From positions 1 through 64,000 of the forward strand of contig NZ_LJIC01000027.1 in assembly GCF_001295845.1 (NCBI RefSeq): a stretch of 64,000 nucleotides of DNA, in the 5' to 3' direction. The stretch is from Rhodopseudomonas sp. AAP120. GTDB taxonomy: Bacteria > Pseudomonadota > Alphaproteobacteria > Rhizobiales > Xanthobacteraceae. A program made the position numbers and the translations under genes. The notes under the pieces are model-generated. The model was not told the origin of the DNA and ran no database searches. It worked only from the letters and a program-made list of their open reading frames with translations. Positions 53,791 to 63,230 of this stretch are shown piece after piece; position 1 is the stretch's first letter; every line of letters starts with the position of its first letter.

Positions 53791-56700
53791 ATGATCGGTT
53801 GGGTTCGCACCATTGCGTTGTGCACGGCGCTGGCGCTCGGCAGCGCCTCCGCCCTGGCCGCCGACAAGGCTTTCAAGCGGGACGATCTGGCGGATTCGGC
53901 GATCAAGCTGGAGGCCCAGATCAAGAGCGAGGCGGGGGCGGTCGCCAAGCCGGCGGCGAGCCTGAAGGCCGATGCCGATGCCGCGCTGAGGCGCGGGGAT
54001 TACCGCACCGGCTTGCAGATCATGGGGCAGATCGCGGCGGTCGATCCGGCCGACGGCAGCAATTGGCTGCGGCTGGCCAAGACCGTGTTCCAGATCAAGG
54101 CGCCGACCAGTTCCGAACAGACCTTCCTGCTCGAGCGCGCCTCGACCGCCGCCTATATCGCCTATCAGCGCGCCGGCAATGCCGGCGAGGAGGCCGATGC
54201 GCTGGCCGTGCTCGGCCGCTCGATGGCCGACCGGCGGCTGTGGCGGCCGGCGCTCGATACGCTGCGGCTGTCGCTCGATTTGCGCGAGGTCGCGGACGTG
54301 CGCGGGCGCTACGAGAAGCTGCGCGACGATCACGGCTTCCGGCTGCTCGATTACACCGTCGATTCGGATTCGGCGTCGCCGCGGGCCTGCTTCCAGTTCT
54401 CCGAGGACCTCGCCAAGCGCACCGACTTCGCGCCGTATCTGGCGCTGGCCGGCACCGACAAGCCGGCGCTGACCTCGGAAGACAAGCAGCTCTGCGTCGA
54501 AGGCCTCAAGCACGGCGAGCGCTACAACATCAATCTGCGCGCCGGCCTGCCGTCGACCGTCAAGGAGACGCTGCCGAAATCGGCGGAGTTCAACATCTAT
54601 GTCCGCGATCGCAAGCCGCTGGTGCGGTTCACCGGCCGCGCCTATGTGCTGCCGCGCACCGGCCAGCGCGGCATCCCGCTGGTCAGCGTCAACACCCCGA
54701 CCGTGTCGGTGCAGGTGTTCCGGATCGGCGACCGCAACCTGATCAACACCGTGGTCGACAGCGACTTCCAGCGCACGCTGAGCCGCTACCAGCTCGACGA
54801 CCTCGGCAGCCAGCGCGGCGCCAAGGTGTGGTCGGGCGAACTCGACACCGCCCCGGCGGCGCTGAACGCCGACGTGACCACCGCGTTTGCGGTCGACCAG
54901 GTGCTCGGCGAGCTGCAGCCCGGCGTCTATGTGATGACCGCCGCGCCGAAGGCCCCGGTGGCGAACACCGACGACGACGGCCAGCTCGCAACGCAGTGGT
55001 TCATCGTCTCCGATCTCGGCGTCACCGCATTCTCGGGCAACGACGGCATCCACGTCTTCGTCAATTCGCTGGCCTCGACCGATCCGGTCGGCAAAGCCGA
55101 GGTCCGGCTGATCGCCCGCAACAACGAGATCCTCGCCACCCGCAAGACCGACGAGTCCGGCCACGTGCTGTTCGAGGCCGGGCTGGCGCGCGGCGAGGGC
55201 GGCATGTCGCCGGCGCTGCTGACGGTGACGGGCGAGAAGGCCGACTATGCGTTCCTCAGCCTGAAATCCAACGCCTTCGATCTGTCCGACCGCGGCGTTT
55301 CCGGCCGCGCGGTGCCGGCCGGGGCCGACGCCTTCGTCTATACCGAGCGCGGCGTTTATCGCTCCGGCGAGACCGTGCATCTCACCGCGCTGCTGCGCGA
55401 TGGCCAGGGCAATGCGCTGGTCGGCGGGCCGATGACGCTGGTGGTGGAGCGGCCGGACGGCGTCGAATATCGCCGCGCCGTGCTGTCCGACCAGGGCGCT
55501 GGCGGCCGCAGCCTCGACGTCGCGCTGAATTCGGCGGTGCCGACCGGCACCTGGAGGGTCCGCGCATTCACCGATCCGAAAGGTGCGAGCATCGGCGATA
55601 CCACCTTCATGGTCGAGGACTATGTCCCGGACCGGATCGAATTCGATATTTCCACCAAGGACAAGCAGATCAAAGCTGATGCTCCTGTGGAACTGAAGGT
55701 CGACGGCCGCTTCCTGTACGGCGCGCCGGCTTCGGGCCTCGCGCTGGAAGGCGACCTGCTGGTCGCGCCGGCCGACGGCCGCCCCGGCTACGCGGGCTAT
55801 CAGTTCGGCGTCGCCGACGAGGAGACCACCAGCAACGAGCGCACGCCGCTGGAGAACCTGCCCGAAGCCGACGCCAATGGCAGCGCGACCTTCCCGGTCA
55901 GCCTGCCGAAGCCGCCGTCCTCGACGCGGCCGCAGGAGGCGCAGATCTTCATCCGGATGCGTGAGGCCGGCGGCCGCGCGGTGGAGCGCAAGCTGGTGTT
56001 GCCGGTCGCGCCGTCGGCGGCGATGATCGGCGTCAAGCCGCTGTTCACCGAGAAGAACGTCGCCGAGGGCGACAACGCCAAGTTCGAGGTCGCCTTCGTG
56101 GCGCCGGACGGCACCGCGCTGGCGCGCTCCGGCCTGCGCTACGAGCTCTTGAAGATCGAGTCGCACTACCAGTGGTACCGGCAGAACTCGTCCTGGGATT
56201 ATGAGCCGGTGAAGTCGACCAAGCGCGTCGCCGATGGCGACGTGGCGGTCGCGCCCGGCAAGCCCGGCCAGCTGTCGTTCCAGCCGGAGAGCGGCCGCTA
56301 CCGGCTCGACGTCAAGACCGCCGATGCCGACGGCCCGATCACCTCGGTGCAGTTCGATGTCGGCTGGTATTCGGACGGTTCCGCCGACACGCCGGACCTG
56401 CTCGAGACCTCGGTCGACAAGCCTGAATACGCCTCCGGCGACACCATGACGGTGACCGTCAATGCGCGGACCGCGGGCCTGTTAACCGTGAACGTGCTCG
56501 GCGATCGCCTGCTGACTACGCAGTCGGTGGCGGTGAAGCAGGGCTCGTCGCAGGTCAAGCTGCCGGTCGGCAAGGATTGGGGCACCGGCGCCTATGTGGT
56601 GACGACGCTGCGCCGGCCGCTCGACGCGGCGGCGCAGCGCATGCCCGGCCGCGCCATCGGCGTGCAATGGGTGTCGATCGACAAGAAGGCCCGCACGCTT

Positions 56701-59004
56701 GCGGTGACGCTGTCGCCGCCGGCGCTGGTGCGGCCGTCGACGACGATGAAGCTGCCTGTGAAACTCGGCGGGCTCGCGCCGGGCGAAGACGCCAAGATCG
56801 TGGTCGCCGCCGTCGATGTCGGCATCCTCACTCTGACCGGCTACAAGCCGCCGGCGCCGGACGATTACTATCTCGGCCAGCGCCGCATGACCTCGGAGAT
56901 CCGCGATCTCTATGGCCAATTGATCGACGGCATGCAGGGCACCCGTGGCCAGATCCGCTCCGGTGGCGACTCCGCCGGCGCCGAGCTGCAGGGCAGTCCG
57001 CCCACGCAGAAGCCGCTAGCGCTGTATTCCGGCATCGTTACCGTCGGGCCCGATGGCTCAGCGGAGATCAGCTTCGACATTCCGGACTTCGCCGGCACCG
57101 CGCGGGTGATGGCGGTGGCGTGGACCGCCACCAAGGTCGGCCGCGCCAATGTGGATGTCACTGTGCGTGACCCGGTGGTGCTGACCGCGACGCTGCCGCG
57201 CTTCCTGCGCAACGGCGACCGCGGCACGCTGGCGTTCGATCTCGACAATGTCGAAGGCGCGCCGGGCGACTATGCCATCACGGTCAGCGCGACCGGTCCG
57301 GTGAAACTGTCCGGTCCCGCCTCGACCACGATGAAGCTCGCCGCAAAGCAGCGTGGCTCGGCCTCGCTGGCGATCGATGGCGGCGGTGCCGGCACCGCGG
57401 CGCTCGCTGTGGCGATCAGCGGACCGAACGGGCTATCGTTGACGCGCAGCTACGCGCTCGACGTCCGTCCCGCCAACCAGACGCTGGCGCGTCGGTCGGT
57501 CCGGACGCTCGCCAAGCAGGAGAGCCTGACGCTGACCGGCGACATGTTCTCCGACCTGGTGCCGGGCACCGGCAGCGTGTCGCTGTCGGTCAGCCAGTCG
57601 CCGGCGCTCGACGCCGCCACCATTCTGAAGGCGCTCGACCGCTATCCGTTCGGTTGCTCCGAGCAGATCGCCAGCCGCGCGCTGCCGCTGCTCTACGTCA
57701 ACGATCTCGCCGCCGGCGCGCATCTGGCGATGGACACGGCTGCCGACGAGCGGATCCGCAATTCGATCGACCGACTGTTGGCCCGCCAGGGCTCGAACGG
57801 CTCGTTCGGGCTGTGGTCGACCGGCGGCGACGATGCCTGGCTCGACGCCTATGTCACCGACTTCCTGACGCGGGCGCGCGAGAAGAACTTCGTCGTGCCC
57901 GACGTCGCGTTCCGCAGCGCGCTCGACCGCATCCGCAACGCGGTGGTCAACGCCGAGGAGCCGGAGAAGGACGGCGGCCGCAACCTCGCTTACGGGCTGT
58001 ATGTGCTGGCCCGCAACGGCGTCGCGCCGATCGGCGACCTGCGCTATCTCGCCGACACCAAGCTCGACAAGCTGGCGACGCCGATCGCCAAGTCGCAGCT
58101 CGCGGCGGCGCTGGCGCTGGTCGGTGACCGCACCCGCGCCGAGCGGGTCTTTGCGGCGGCGGCCGGCGATCTGGCACCGAAGCCGGTGATTCAGTTCGGC
58201 CGCGTCGACTACGGCTCGGCGCTGCGCGACGCCGCCGCGCTGGTGTCGCTCGCCAGCGAGGGCAACGCGCCGAAGGCGACGCTGACCACGGCCGTGCAGC
58301 GCGTCGAAGCGGCGAGGGGCCTGACGCCCTACACCTCGACGCAGGAGAATGCGTGGCTGGTGCTGGCGGCGCGCGCGCTCGCCAAGGAGCCGATCAGCCT
58401 CGATCTCAACGGCAGTACGATCAAGACCGCGCTGTATCGCAGCTACAAGGCCGACGAGGTGAAGACCGAAGCGGTGAAGATCGCCAATGCCGGAGACGCT
58501 CCGGTGCAGGCGGTGGTGACGGTCAGTGGTTCGCCGCTGACGCCGGAGCCGGCCGCCAGCAATGGCTTCAAGATCGAGCGCAACTACTTCACGCTCGCCG
58601 GCGAGCCGGCCGACATCACCAAGGCGAAGCAGAACGATCGCTTTGCGGTGGTGCTGACGATCACCGAGGCCAAGCCGGAATACGCGCATGTGATGGTGGC
58701 GGACTATCTGCCCGCCGGTCTCGAGATCGACAATCCGCATCTGGTGTCGTCGGGTGATGCCGGCACGCTGGACTGGATCGAAAACGGCCAGGAGCCGGTC
58801 AACACCGAATTCCGGGACGACCGCTTCACCGCCGCGATCGATCGCAACACCGAGGACAAGGCGGTGTTCACCGTCGCCTACGTGGTCCGCGCCGTCTCGC
58901 CCGGCAAATACGTGCTGCCGCAAGCCGTCGTCGAGGACATGTACAACCCGTCGCGCTACGGCCGCACCAACACCGGCACCGTGGAGGTGAAGGCGGCGAA
59001 ATGA
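53791..59004 (+). CDS. alpha-2-macroglobulin family protein with thioester motif
   Basis: 1737 residues from the ATG after GGGGAG. A signal peptide (TIALCTALALGSASALA) without lipobox predicts a soluble periplasmic protein. MG domains make up the first ~1100 residues (DAFVYTERGVYRSGETVHLT is the typical MG segment, then DKPEYASGDTMTVTV). The thioester motif is GCSEQ with Cys1289 and Gln1292, inside the alpha-alpha toroid domain. Bacterial A2Ms trap proteases that reach the periplasm and pair with PBP1C for repair. Here pbpC is next, separated only by an inserted repeat. The E. coli homologue with a thioester (YfhM) is a lipoprotein, unlike this one. Confidence 0.93.
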   Translation: MIGWVRTIALCTALALGSASALAADKAFKRDDLADSAIKLEAQIKSEAGAVAKPAASLKADADAALRRGDYRTGLQIMGQIAAVDPADGSNWLRLAKTVFQIKAPTSSEQTFLLERASTAAYIAYQRAGNAGEEADALAVLGRSMADRRLWRPALDTLRLSLDLREVADVRGRYEKLRDDHGFRLLDYTVDSDSASPRACFQFSEDLAKRTDFAPYLALAGTDKPALTSEDKQLCVEGLKHGERYNINLRAGLPSTVKETLPKSAEFNIYVRDRKPLVRFTGRAYVLPRTGQRGIPLVSVNTPTVSVQVFRIGDRNLINTVVDSDFQRTLSRYQLDDLGSQRGAKVWSGELDTAPAALNADVTTAFAVDQVLGELQPGVYVMTAAPKAPVANTDDDGQLATQWFIVSDLGVTAFSGNDGIHVFVNSLASTDPVGKAEVRLIARNNEILATRKTDESGHVLFEAGLARGEGGMSPALLTVTGEKADYAFLSLKSNAFDLSDRGVSGRAVPAGADAFVYTERGVYRSGETVHLTALLRDGQGNALVGGPMTLVVERPDGVEYRRAVLSDQGAGGRSLDVALNSAVPTGTWRVRAFTDPKGASIGDTTFMVEDYVPDRIEFDISTKDKQIKADAPVELKVDGRFLYGAPASGLALEGDLLVAPADGRPGYAGYQFGVADEETTSNERTPLENLPEADANGSATFPVSLPKPPSSTRPQEAQIFIRMREAGGRAVERKLVLPVAPSAAMIGVKPLFTEKNVAEGDNAKFEVAFVAPDGTALARSGLRYELLKIESHYQWYRQNSSWDYEPVKSTKRVADGDVAVAPGKPGQLSFQPESGRYRLDVKTADADGPITSVQFDVGWYSDGSADTPDLLETSVDKPEYASGDTMTVTVNARTAGLLTVNVLGDRLLTTQSVAVKQGSSQVKLPVGKDWGTGAYVVTTLRRPLDAAAQRMPGRAIGVQWVSIDKKARTLAVTLSPPALVRPSTTMKLPVKLGGLAPGEDAKIVVAAVDVGILTLTGYKPPAPDDYYLGQRRMTSEIRDLYGQLIDGMQGTRGQIRSGGDSAGAELQGSPPTQKPLALYSGIVTVGPDGSAEISFDIPDFAGTARVMAVAWTATKVGRANVDVTVRDPVVLTATLPRFLRNGDRGTLAFDLDNVEGAPGDYAITVSATGPVKLSGPASTTMKLAAKQRGSASLAIDGGGAGTAALAVAISGPNGLSLTRSYALDVRPANQTLARRSVRTLAKQESLTLTGDMFSDLVPGTGSVSLSVSQSPALDAATILKALDRYPFGCSEQIASRALPLLYVNDLAAGAHLAMDTAADERIRNSIDRLLARQGSNGSFGLWSTGGDDAWLDAYVTDFLTRAREKNFVVPDVAFRSALDRIRNAVVNAEEPEKDGGRNLAYGLYVLARNGVAPIGDLRYLADTKLDKLATPIAKSQLAAALALVGDRTRAERVFAAAAGDLAPKPVIQFGRVDYGSALRDAAALVSLASEGNAPKATLTTAVQRVEAARGLTPYTSTQENAWLVLAARALAKEPISLDLNGSTIKTALYRSYKADEVKTEAVKIANAGDAPVQAVVTVSGSPLTPEPAASNGFKIERNYFTLAGEPADITKAKQNDRFAVVLTITEAKPEYAHVMVADYLPAGLEIDNPHLVSSGDAGTLDWIENGQEPVNTEFRDDRFTAAIDRNTEDKAVFTVAYVVRAVSPGKYVLPQAVVEDMYNPSRYGRTNTGTVEVKAAK

Positions 59005-59204
59005 GTGAGGAGCCGACCAACTCCGATCCGGCTGCCGCCGAGGCTTCGTGTCCCGGGCGCGGTGCAGCACGCAGTGCTGCTCCGCAGACCCGGGACCCCG
59101 GTTCGGCGGCCGACGTCACCGGGCCCCCGGATCAGCAGCGCACCACGCCGCAAGCGCGGCGCACTGCGCTGCATCCGGGGAACGGGCGCTTGCGGATGGG
59201 GTGA
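59001..59204 (+). other. remnant of an original pbpC start, interrupted by a repeat
   Basis: The ATG at 59001 overlaps the macroglobulin stop (ATGA) and reads MSEEPTNSDPAAAE, nearly the same as the pbpC start MSDEPTDTPAAS at 59211, in the same frame. It then runs into the B-family repeat and ends at TGA 59202-59204, six bases before the pbpC ATG. It probably is the old pbpC beginning displaced by insertion, not a separate gene. Confidence 0.55.
59048..59183. repeat. dispersed large palindromic repeat, family B
   Basis: From GTGTCCCGGGCGCGGTGCAG to GCATCCGGGGAAC, with the nested CCGCAGACCCGGGACCCCGG and CCGGGCCCCCGGATC hairpins of the family. Lies between the macroglobulin and pbpC coding regions and is flanked by similar 21-bp direct repeats around 59000 and 59210. 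Confidence 0.85.
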
Positions 59205-59210
59205 GGTGAA

Positions 59211-61433
59211 ATGAGTGATGAGCCGACCGATACGCCAGCAGCGTCGCGAGCGGTGGTGACGCCCACCACGGCGTCATTGCGAGCGCAGCGAAGCAATCCA
59301 GCGCCACGCGTGCGGCGTGGATTGCTTCGTCGCTTCGCTCCTCGCAATGACGCGCGGAGGGGGTGGTGGTGGATCAAGACGTCCGCGCTCGTTTCGGCAC
59401 TCCTCATCGTCGTCGCAATCGGCAGTCTCGTAGCCTACGCCGTCTCGCTCGGGCCGCTTCCCCTCGACGAAGCCCGCAAGACCTCGGTCACGGTCGTAGA
59501 TCGCCACGGCAAGCTGCTGCGGGCCTATGCGATGGCGGATGGGCGGTGGCGGTTGCCGGTGGATGCCACGAGCGGCGTCGATCCGCGCTATCTGCAGCAA
59601 CTGCTCGCCTATGAAGACAAGCGGTTCTGGTCGCATCACGGCGTTGACCCGCTGGCGGTCGGGCGCGCGGCGCTGCAGTTCGTCACCCGTGGCCACATCG
59701 TGTCGGGCGGCTCGACCATCACCATGCAGCTGGCGCGGCTGATGGAGCCGCGGCGCGAACGCTCGATCACTGCGAAGCTGCACCAGATGGTGCGCGCCGT
59801 CGAACTCGAACGCCGGCTCAGCAAGCAGCAGATCCTCGACCTTTATCTGACGCTGGCGCCCTATGGCGGCAATCTCGAAGGTATCCGCGCGGCGTCGATC
59901 GCTTACTTCGGCAAGGAACCGAAGCGGCTGTCGCTGTCGGAATCCGCGCTGCTGGTGGCGCTGCCGCAGTCGCCCGAAACGCGCCGGCTCGATCGCCATC
60001 CGCAAGTCGCGCAGGCGGCGCGCGACCGCGTGTTGGCCCGGATGGTCGAAGACGGCGTAGTCAGCGCCGAGGACGCCGCGCAGGCGAGGGCGGTGCCGGT
60101 GCATCGCCAGCGCAAGCCGATGCCGATCCTGGCGCCGCATTCCGCCGATCAGGCGACCTCCGCCGTGAAGGACTCGCCGCTGATCCGGCTGACGCTCGAC
60201 GCCGGCGTCCAGCGCGCGCTGGAATCGCTGGCGCGCGACCGGGCGCTGGCGCTCGGTCCCGACATCTCGATCGGCATTCTGGCGGTCGACAACGAGTCGG
60301 GCGACGTGCTCGCCCATGTCGGCTCGGCCGACTATTTCGACGACCGCCGCGCCGGGCAGGTCGACATGACCCGCGCGGTACGCTCGCCGGGCTCGACGCT
60401 GAAGCCGTTCATCTACGGCCTCGCCTTCGAGGACGGCTTCGTTCATCCGGAAAGCCTGATCGATGACCGGCCGGTGCGGTTCGGGGTCTATGCGCCCGAG
60501 AACTTCGACATGACGTTCCAGGGCACGGTGCCGGTGCGCAAGGCGCTGCAGCTGTCGCTCAACGTGCCGGCGATCGAGCTGCTCGACCGCGTCGGCGCGA
60601 GCCGGCTGGCATCGCGGCTGAAACAGGCCGGCGCCGGCTTGGTGCTGCCGAACGGCGAGGCGCCCGGACTGGCGATGGGGCTGGGCGGCGTCGGCATCCG
60701 GCTGGCCGACCTGGTGCAGCTCTACGCCGGCGTCGCGCGCCTCGGCAATGTCCTGCCGCTGCAGGAAATCGCCAGCGACTCCAAGGCCGAACGCGAGACT
60801 CTGCGTCTGATGGATAAAGTCGCGGCCTGGCAGGTCGGCAACGTGCTGCTCGGCACCCCGCCGCCGGAGAACGCCGCGCGCAACCAGATCGCGTTCAAGA
60901 CCGGCACCTCTTATGGCTACCGCGACGCCTGGTCGGTCGGGTTCGACGGCAAGATCACGATCGGCGTCTGGGTTGGCCGTCCCGACGGCGCGCCGGTGCC
61001 CGGCCTGATCGGCCGCGCAGCCGCCGCACCTGTCCTGTTCGACGCATTTGCCCGAACCAACCAGCTCCGCGCGCCGCTGCCAAAGCCGCCGCGCGGCGCG
61101 TTGATCGCCGGCAACGCGCAGCTGCCACTGCCGCTGCGCCGGTTCCGGCCGGCCGGCGATCTGGTCCGCGCCGGCAGCGAGCAGGCGCTGCGGATCCAGT
61201 TTCCGCTGAACGGCTCGCGGATCGACGCGGTCAGCCAGGCCTCGACAGGGGCGCTGCCCGTGAAGGTCGCCGGCGGGGTGCTGCCGATGACCGTGATGGT
61301 CAACGGCATCGCGGCCGGCGAGATCGACGGACGGCGTCAGCGGCTGATCGCGCCGCCGGGTCCCGGCTTCGTCCGCGTCACCGTGATGGACGCGGTCGGC
61401 GCTGCAGACACAGTCGTGGTGAGAATCCAGTAG
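59211..61433 (+). CDS. pbpC: penicillin-binding protein 1C with a repeat-encoded N-terminal segment
   Basis: 740 residues from the ATG after GAGGTG. Bifunctional peptidoglycan synthase: a single membrane helix near 55-80 (SALVSALLIVVAIGSLVAYAV), a GT51 glycosyltransferase domain (AYEDKRFWSHHGVDPLAVGR, GGSTITMQLARLM), a transpeptidase domain with SPGSTLKPFIYGLA (SxxK), SLNVPA and KTGTSYGYRDAW, and a C-terminal BiPBP_C domain. Residues about 21-47 (SLRAQRSNPAPRVRR, then LLRRFAPRND) are a translated family-A palindrome at 59273-59351. No in-frame start codon suitable for avoiding it is seen before the membrane helix. Partner of the upstream macroglobulin. Confidence 0.93.
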   Translation: MSDEPTDTPAASRAVVTPTTASLRAQRSNPAPRVRRGLLRRFAPRNDARRGWWWIKTSALVSALLIVVAIGSLVAYAVSLGPLPLDEARKTSVTVVDRHGKLLRAYAMADGRWRLPVDATSGVDPRYLQQLLAYEDKRFWSHHGVDPLAVGRAALQFVTRGHIVSGGSTITMQLARLMEPRRERSITAKLHQMVRAVELERRLSKQQILDLYLTLAPYGGNLEGIRAASIAYFGKEPKRLSLSESALLVALPQSPETRRLDRHPQVAQAARDRVLARMVEDGVVSAEDAAQARAVPVHRQRKPMPILAPHSADQATSAVKDSPLIRLTLDAGVQRALESLARDRALALGPDISIGILAVDNESGDVLAHVGSADYFDDRRAGQVDMTRAVRSPGSTLKPFIYGLAFEDGFVHPESLIDDRPVRFGVYAPENFDMTFQGTVPVRKALQLSLNVPAIELLDRVGASRLASRLKQAGAGLVLPNGEAPGLAMGLGGVGIRLADLVQLYAGVARLGNVLPLQEIASDSKAERETLRLMDKVAAWQVGNVLLGTPPPENAARNQIAFKTGTSYGYRDAWSVGFDGKITIGVWVGRPDGAPVPGLIGRAAAAPVLFDAFARTNQLRAPLPKPPRGALIAGNAQLPLPLRRFRPAGDLVRAGSEQALRIQFPLNGSRIDAVSQASTGALPVKVAGGVLPMTVMVNGIAAGEIDGRRQRLIAPPGPGFVRVTVMDAVGAADTVVVRIQ
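59273..59351. repeat. dispersed palindromic repeat, family A, inside pbpC
   Basis: GTCATTGCGAGCGCAGCGAAGC to GCTTCGCTCCTCGCAATGAC, the same family as 6766-6838 and 13639-13752. It lies wholly in the coding frame of pbpC, just before the membrane helix codons, and keeps the frame open. Confidence 0.9.
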
Positions 61434-61542
61434 CTGCCCCGGCCAAGTGGTTGTCCGCCTATCGGTTTCAGCGTATGCGAAACCGATGATCCAAACCTCT
61501 GCATCCGCCCGTTTCGGCGCCCCTCGCGAGCCCAGGAAGGCC

Positions 61543-63229
61543 ATGGACCCCGGTCGCGGGCTCGTGGCCGTGCTGGATTTCGTGTCCATCAGCCACCTTC
61601 GCGCGGTGGTTTTTCTGGCGCTGCTCGGTCTGGTGTTCTTCCTGCCGGGGTTCTTCAACATCCCGCCGATCGACCGCGACGAGGCGCGCTTCGCGCAGGC
61701 CACCAAGCAGATGGTCGAGACCGGCGATCTGGTCGACATCCGCTTCCAGGACGAGGTTCGCTACAAGAAGCCGGTGGGCATCTACTGGCTGCAGGCGGCG
61801 GTGGTGGAAACCGCCTCGAAGATGGGGCTGCCGCGCGCCGAGGTTCGGATCTGGCTGTACCGCGTTCCCTCGATGCTGGGGGCGATCGGCGCGGTGCTGA
61901 TGACCTATTGGGCCGCGCTGGCGTTCGTCGGACGGCGAGGCGCCGTGGTCGCCGGGTTGCTGCTGTGCAGCTGCATCCTGCTCGGCGTCGAGGCGCGGCT
62001 GGCCAAGACCGACGCGTTCCTGCTGTTCACCGTTACCGCCGCCATGGGCGCGATGGCGCATATCTATCTGGCCTGGCAGCGCGGCGACGACCGCACCAAT
62101 TCCTGGGCGACGCCGGCGATCTTCTGGACCGCGATTGCGGCAGGCATCCTGCTGAAGGGCCCGCTGATCCTGATGTTCATTGCCCTGACGGTGATCCCGC
62201 TGGCGATCATCGACCGCTCGGCGGCGTGGCTGTGGCGGTTGAAGCCGATGATCGGCGTGCCGTGGGTGCTGTTGCTGGTGCTGCCGTGGTTCATCGCGAT
62301 CTTCCTGCGCGCCGGCGACACCTTCTTCGCCGACTCCGTCGGCGGCGACATGCTGAGCAAGATCGCCAGCCCGAAGGAATCGCACGGCGCGCCGCCCGGC
62401 CTGTACTTCCTGCTGTTCTGGGTGACGTTCTGGCCCGGCGCGCCGCTGGCCGCGATGGCGGCGCCGGCGGTGTGGCGGGCGCGGCGCGAGCCGGGCGCGC
62501 AATTTCTGCTGGCGTGGCTGATCCCGTCCTGGATCGTGTTCGAAATCGTCATCACCAAACTGCCGCACTACGTGCTGCCGCTGTATCCGGCGATCGCCAT
62601 CATGACGGCGGGCGCGATCGAGCGCAGCGTGCTGTCGCGCTCCTGGCTCACCAAGGGCGCGGCGTGGTGGTTCGCGATTCCGGTGCTGGTGCTGTCGCTG
62701 GCGATCGTCGGCGCCATCATCCTCACCCGGCAGCCGGTATTCCTGGCCTGGCCGTTCATCGCCGCGTCGCTGATCTTTCGGGCTGTTCGCGTGGCGGCTG
62801 TTCGACCAGAACCGCGCCGAGGCGTCGCTGCTCAATGCCGCGCTGGCGTCGCTGTTCCTGATGACCGCGACGCTCGGCGTCGTGGTGCCGAAGCTGCGGC
62901 CGGTGTTTCCGAGCGTCGAGATCGCCCAGGCCTTGCGCCAGGTGGTGTGCGTAGGACCCAAGGCCGCCGCCGTCGGCTACCACGAGCCGAGTCTCGTTTT
63001 CATGACAGGCACCGACACGCTGCTCACCGACGGCTCCGGTGCGGCCGACTTCCTGCTCGGCGGCAGCTGCCGGTTCGCGCTGGTCGAGGCGCGCAGCGAG
63101 CGTGCCTTTGCGGCGCGCGCCGAGGCGATCGGGCTGCGCTACAATGTGGCGACACGGATCGAAGGCTACAACTTCTCGCAGGGCAAGCCGGTCTCGATCG
63201 CGATCTTCCGTTCGGAAGGCACACAGTAG
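61543..63229 (+). pseudogene. GT39 family (ArnT/PMT-type) membrane glycosyltransferase, frameshifted near 62777
   Basis: Start at 61543 follows AGGAAGG; an ATG at 61486 is possible. Multi-pass membrane protein with FFNIPPIDRDEARFAQATKQM, the catalytic acidic loop of ArnT-like transferases, then VRYKKPVGIYWLQAAVVE and KLPHYVLPLYPAIAIM. These enzymes move a sugar (4-amino-arabinose in ArnT) from undecaprenyl phosphate to lipid A or other acceptors. At about 62776-62778 (TTT where TT would keep frame) the family-like sequence jumps frame: GLFAWRLFDQNRAEASLLNA and AVGYHEPSLVFMTGTD follow, ending at 63229. The unshifted frame runs on as Arg-rich nonsense to 63234. Confidence 0.85.
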
Positions 63230-63230
63230 G

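Noticed and set aside
53719-56166. 815-codon minus-strand frame opposite the macroglobulin gene
   Set aside because: Shadow of GC-biased third positions; no recognisable domain.
59274-61739. 821-codon minus-strand frame opposite pbpC
   Set aside because: Same composition signature as other antisense shadows and it crosses a palindromic repeat.
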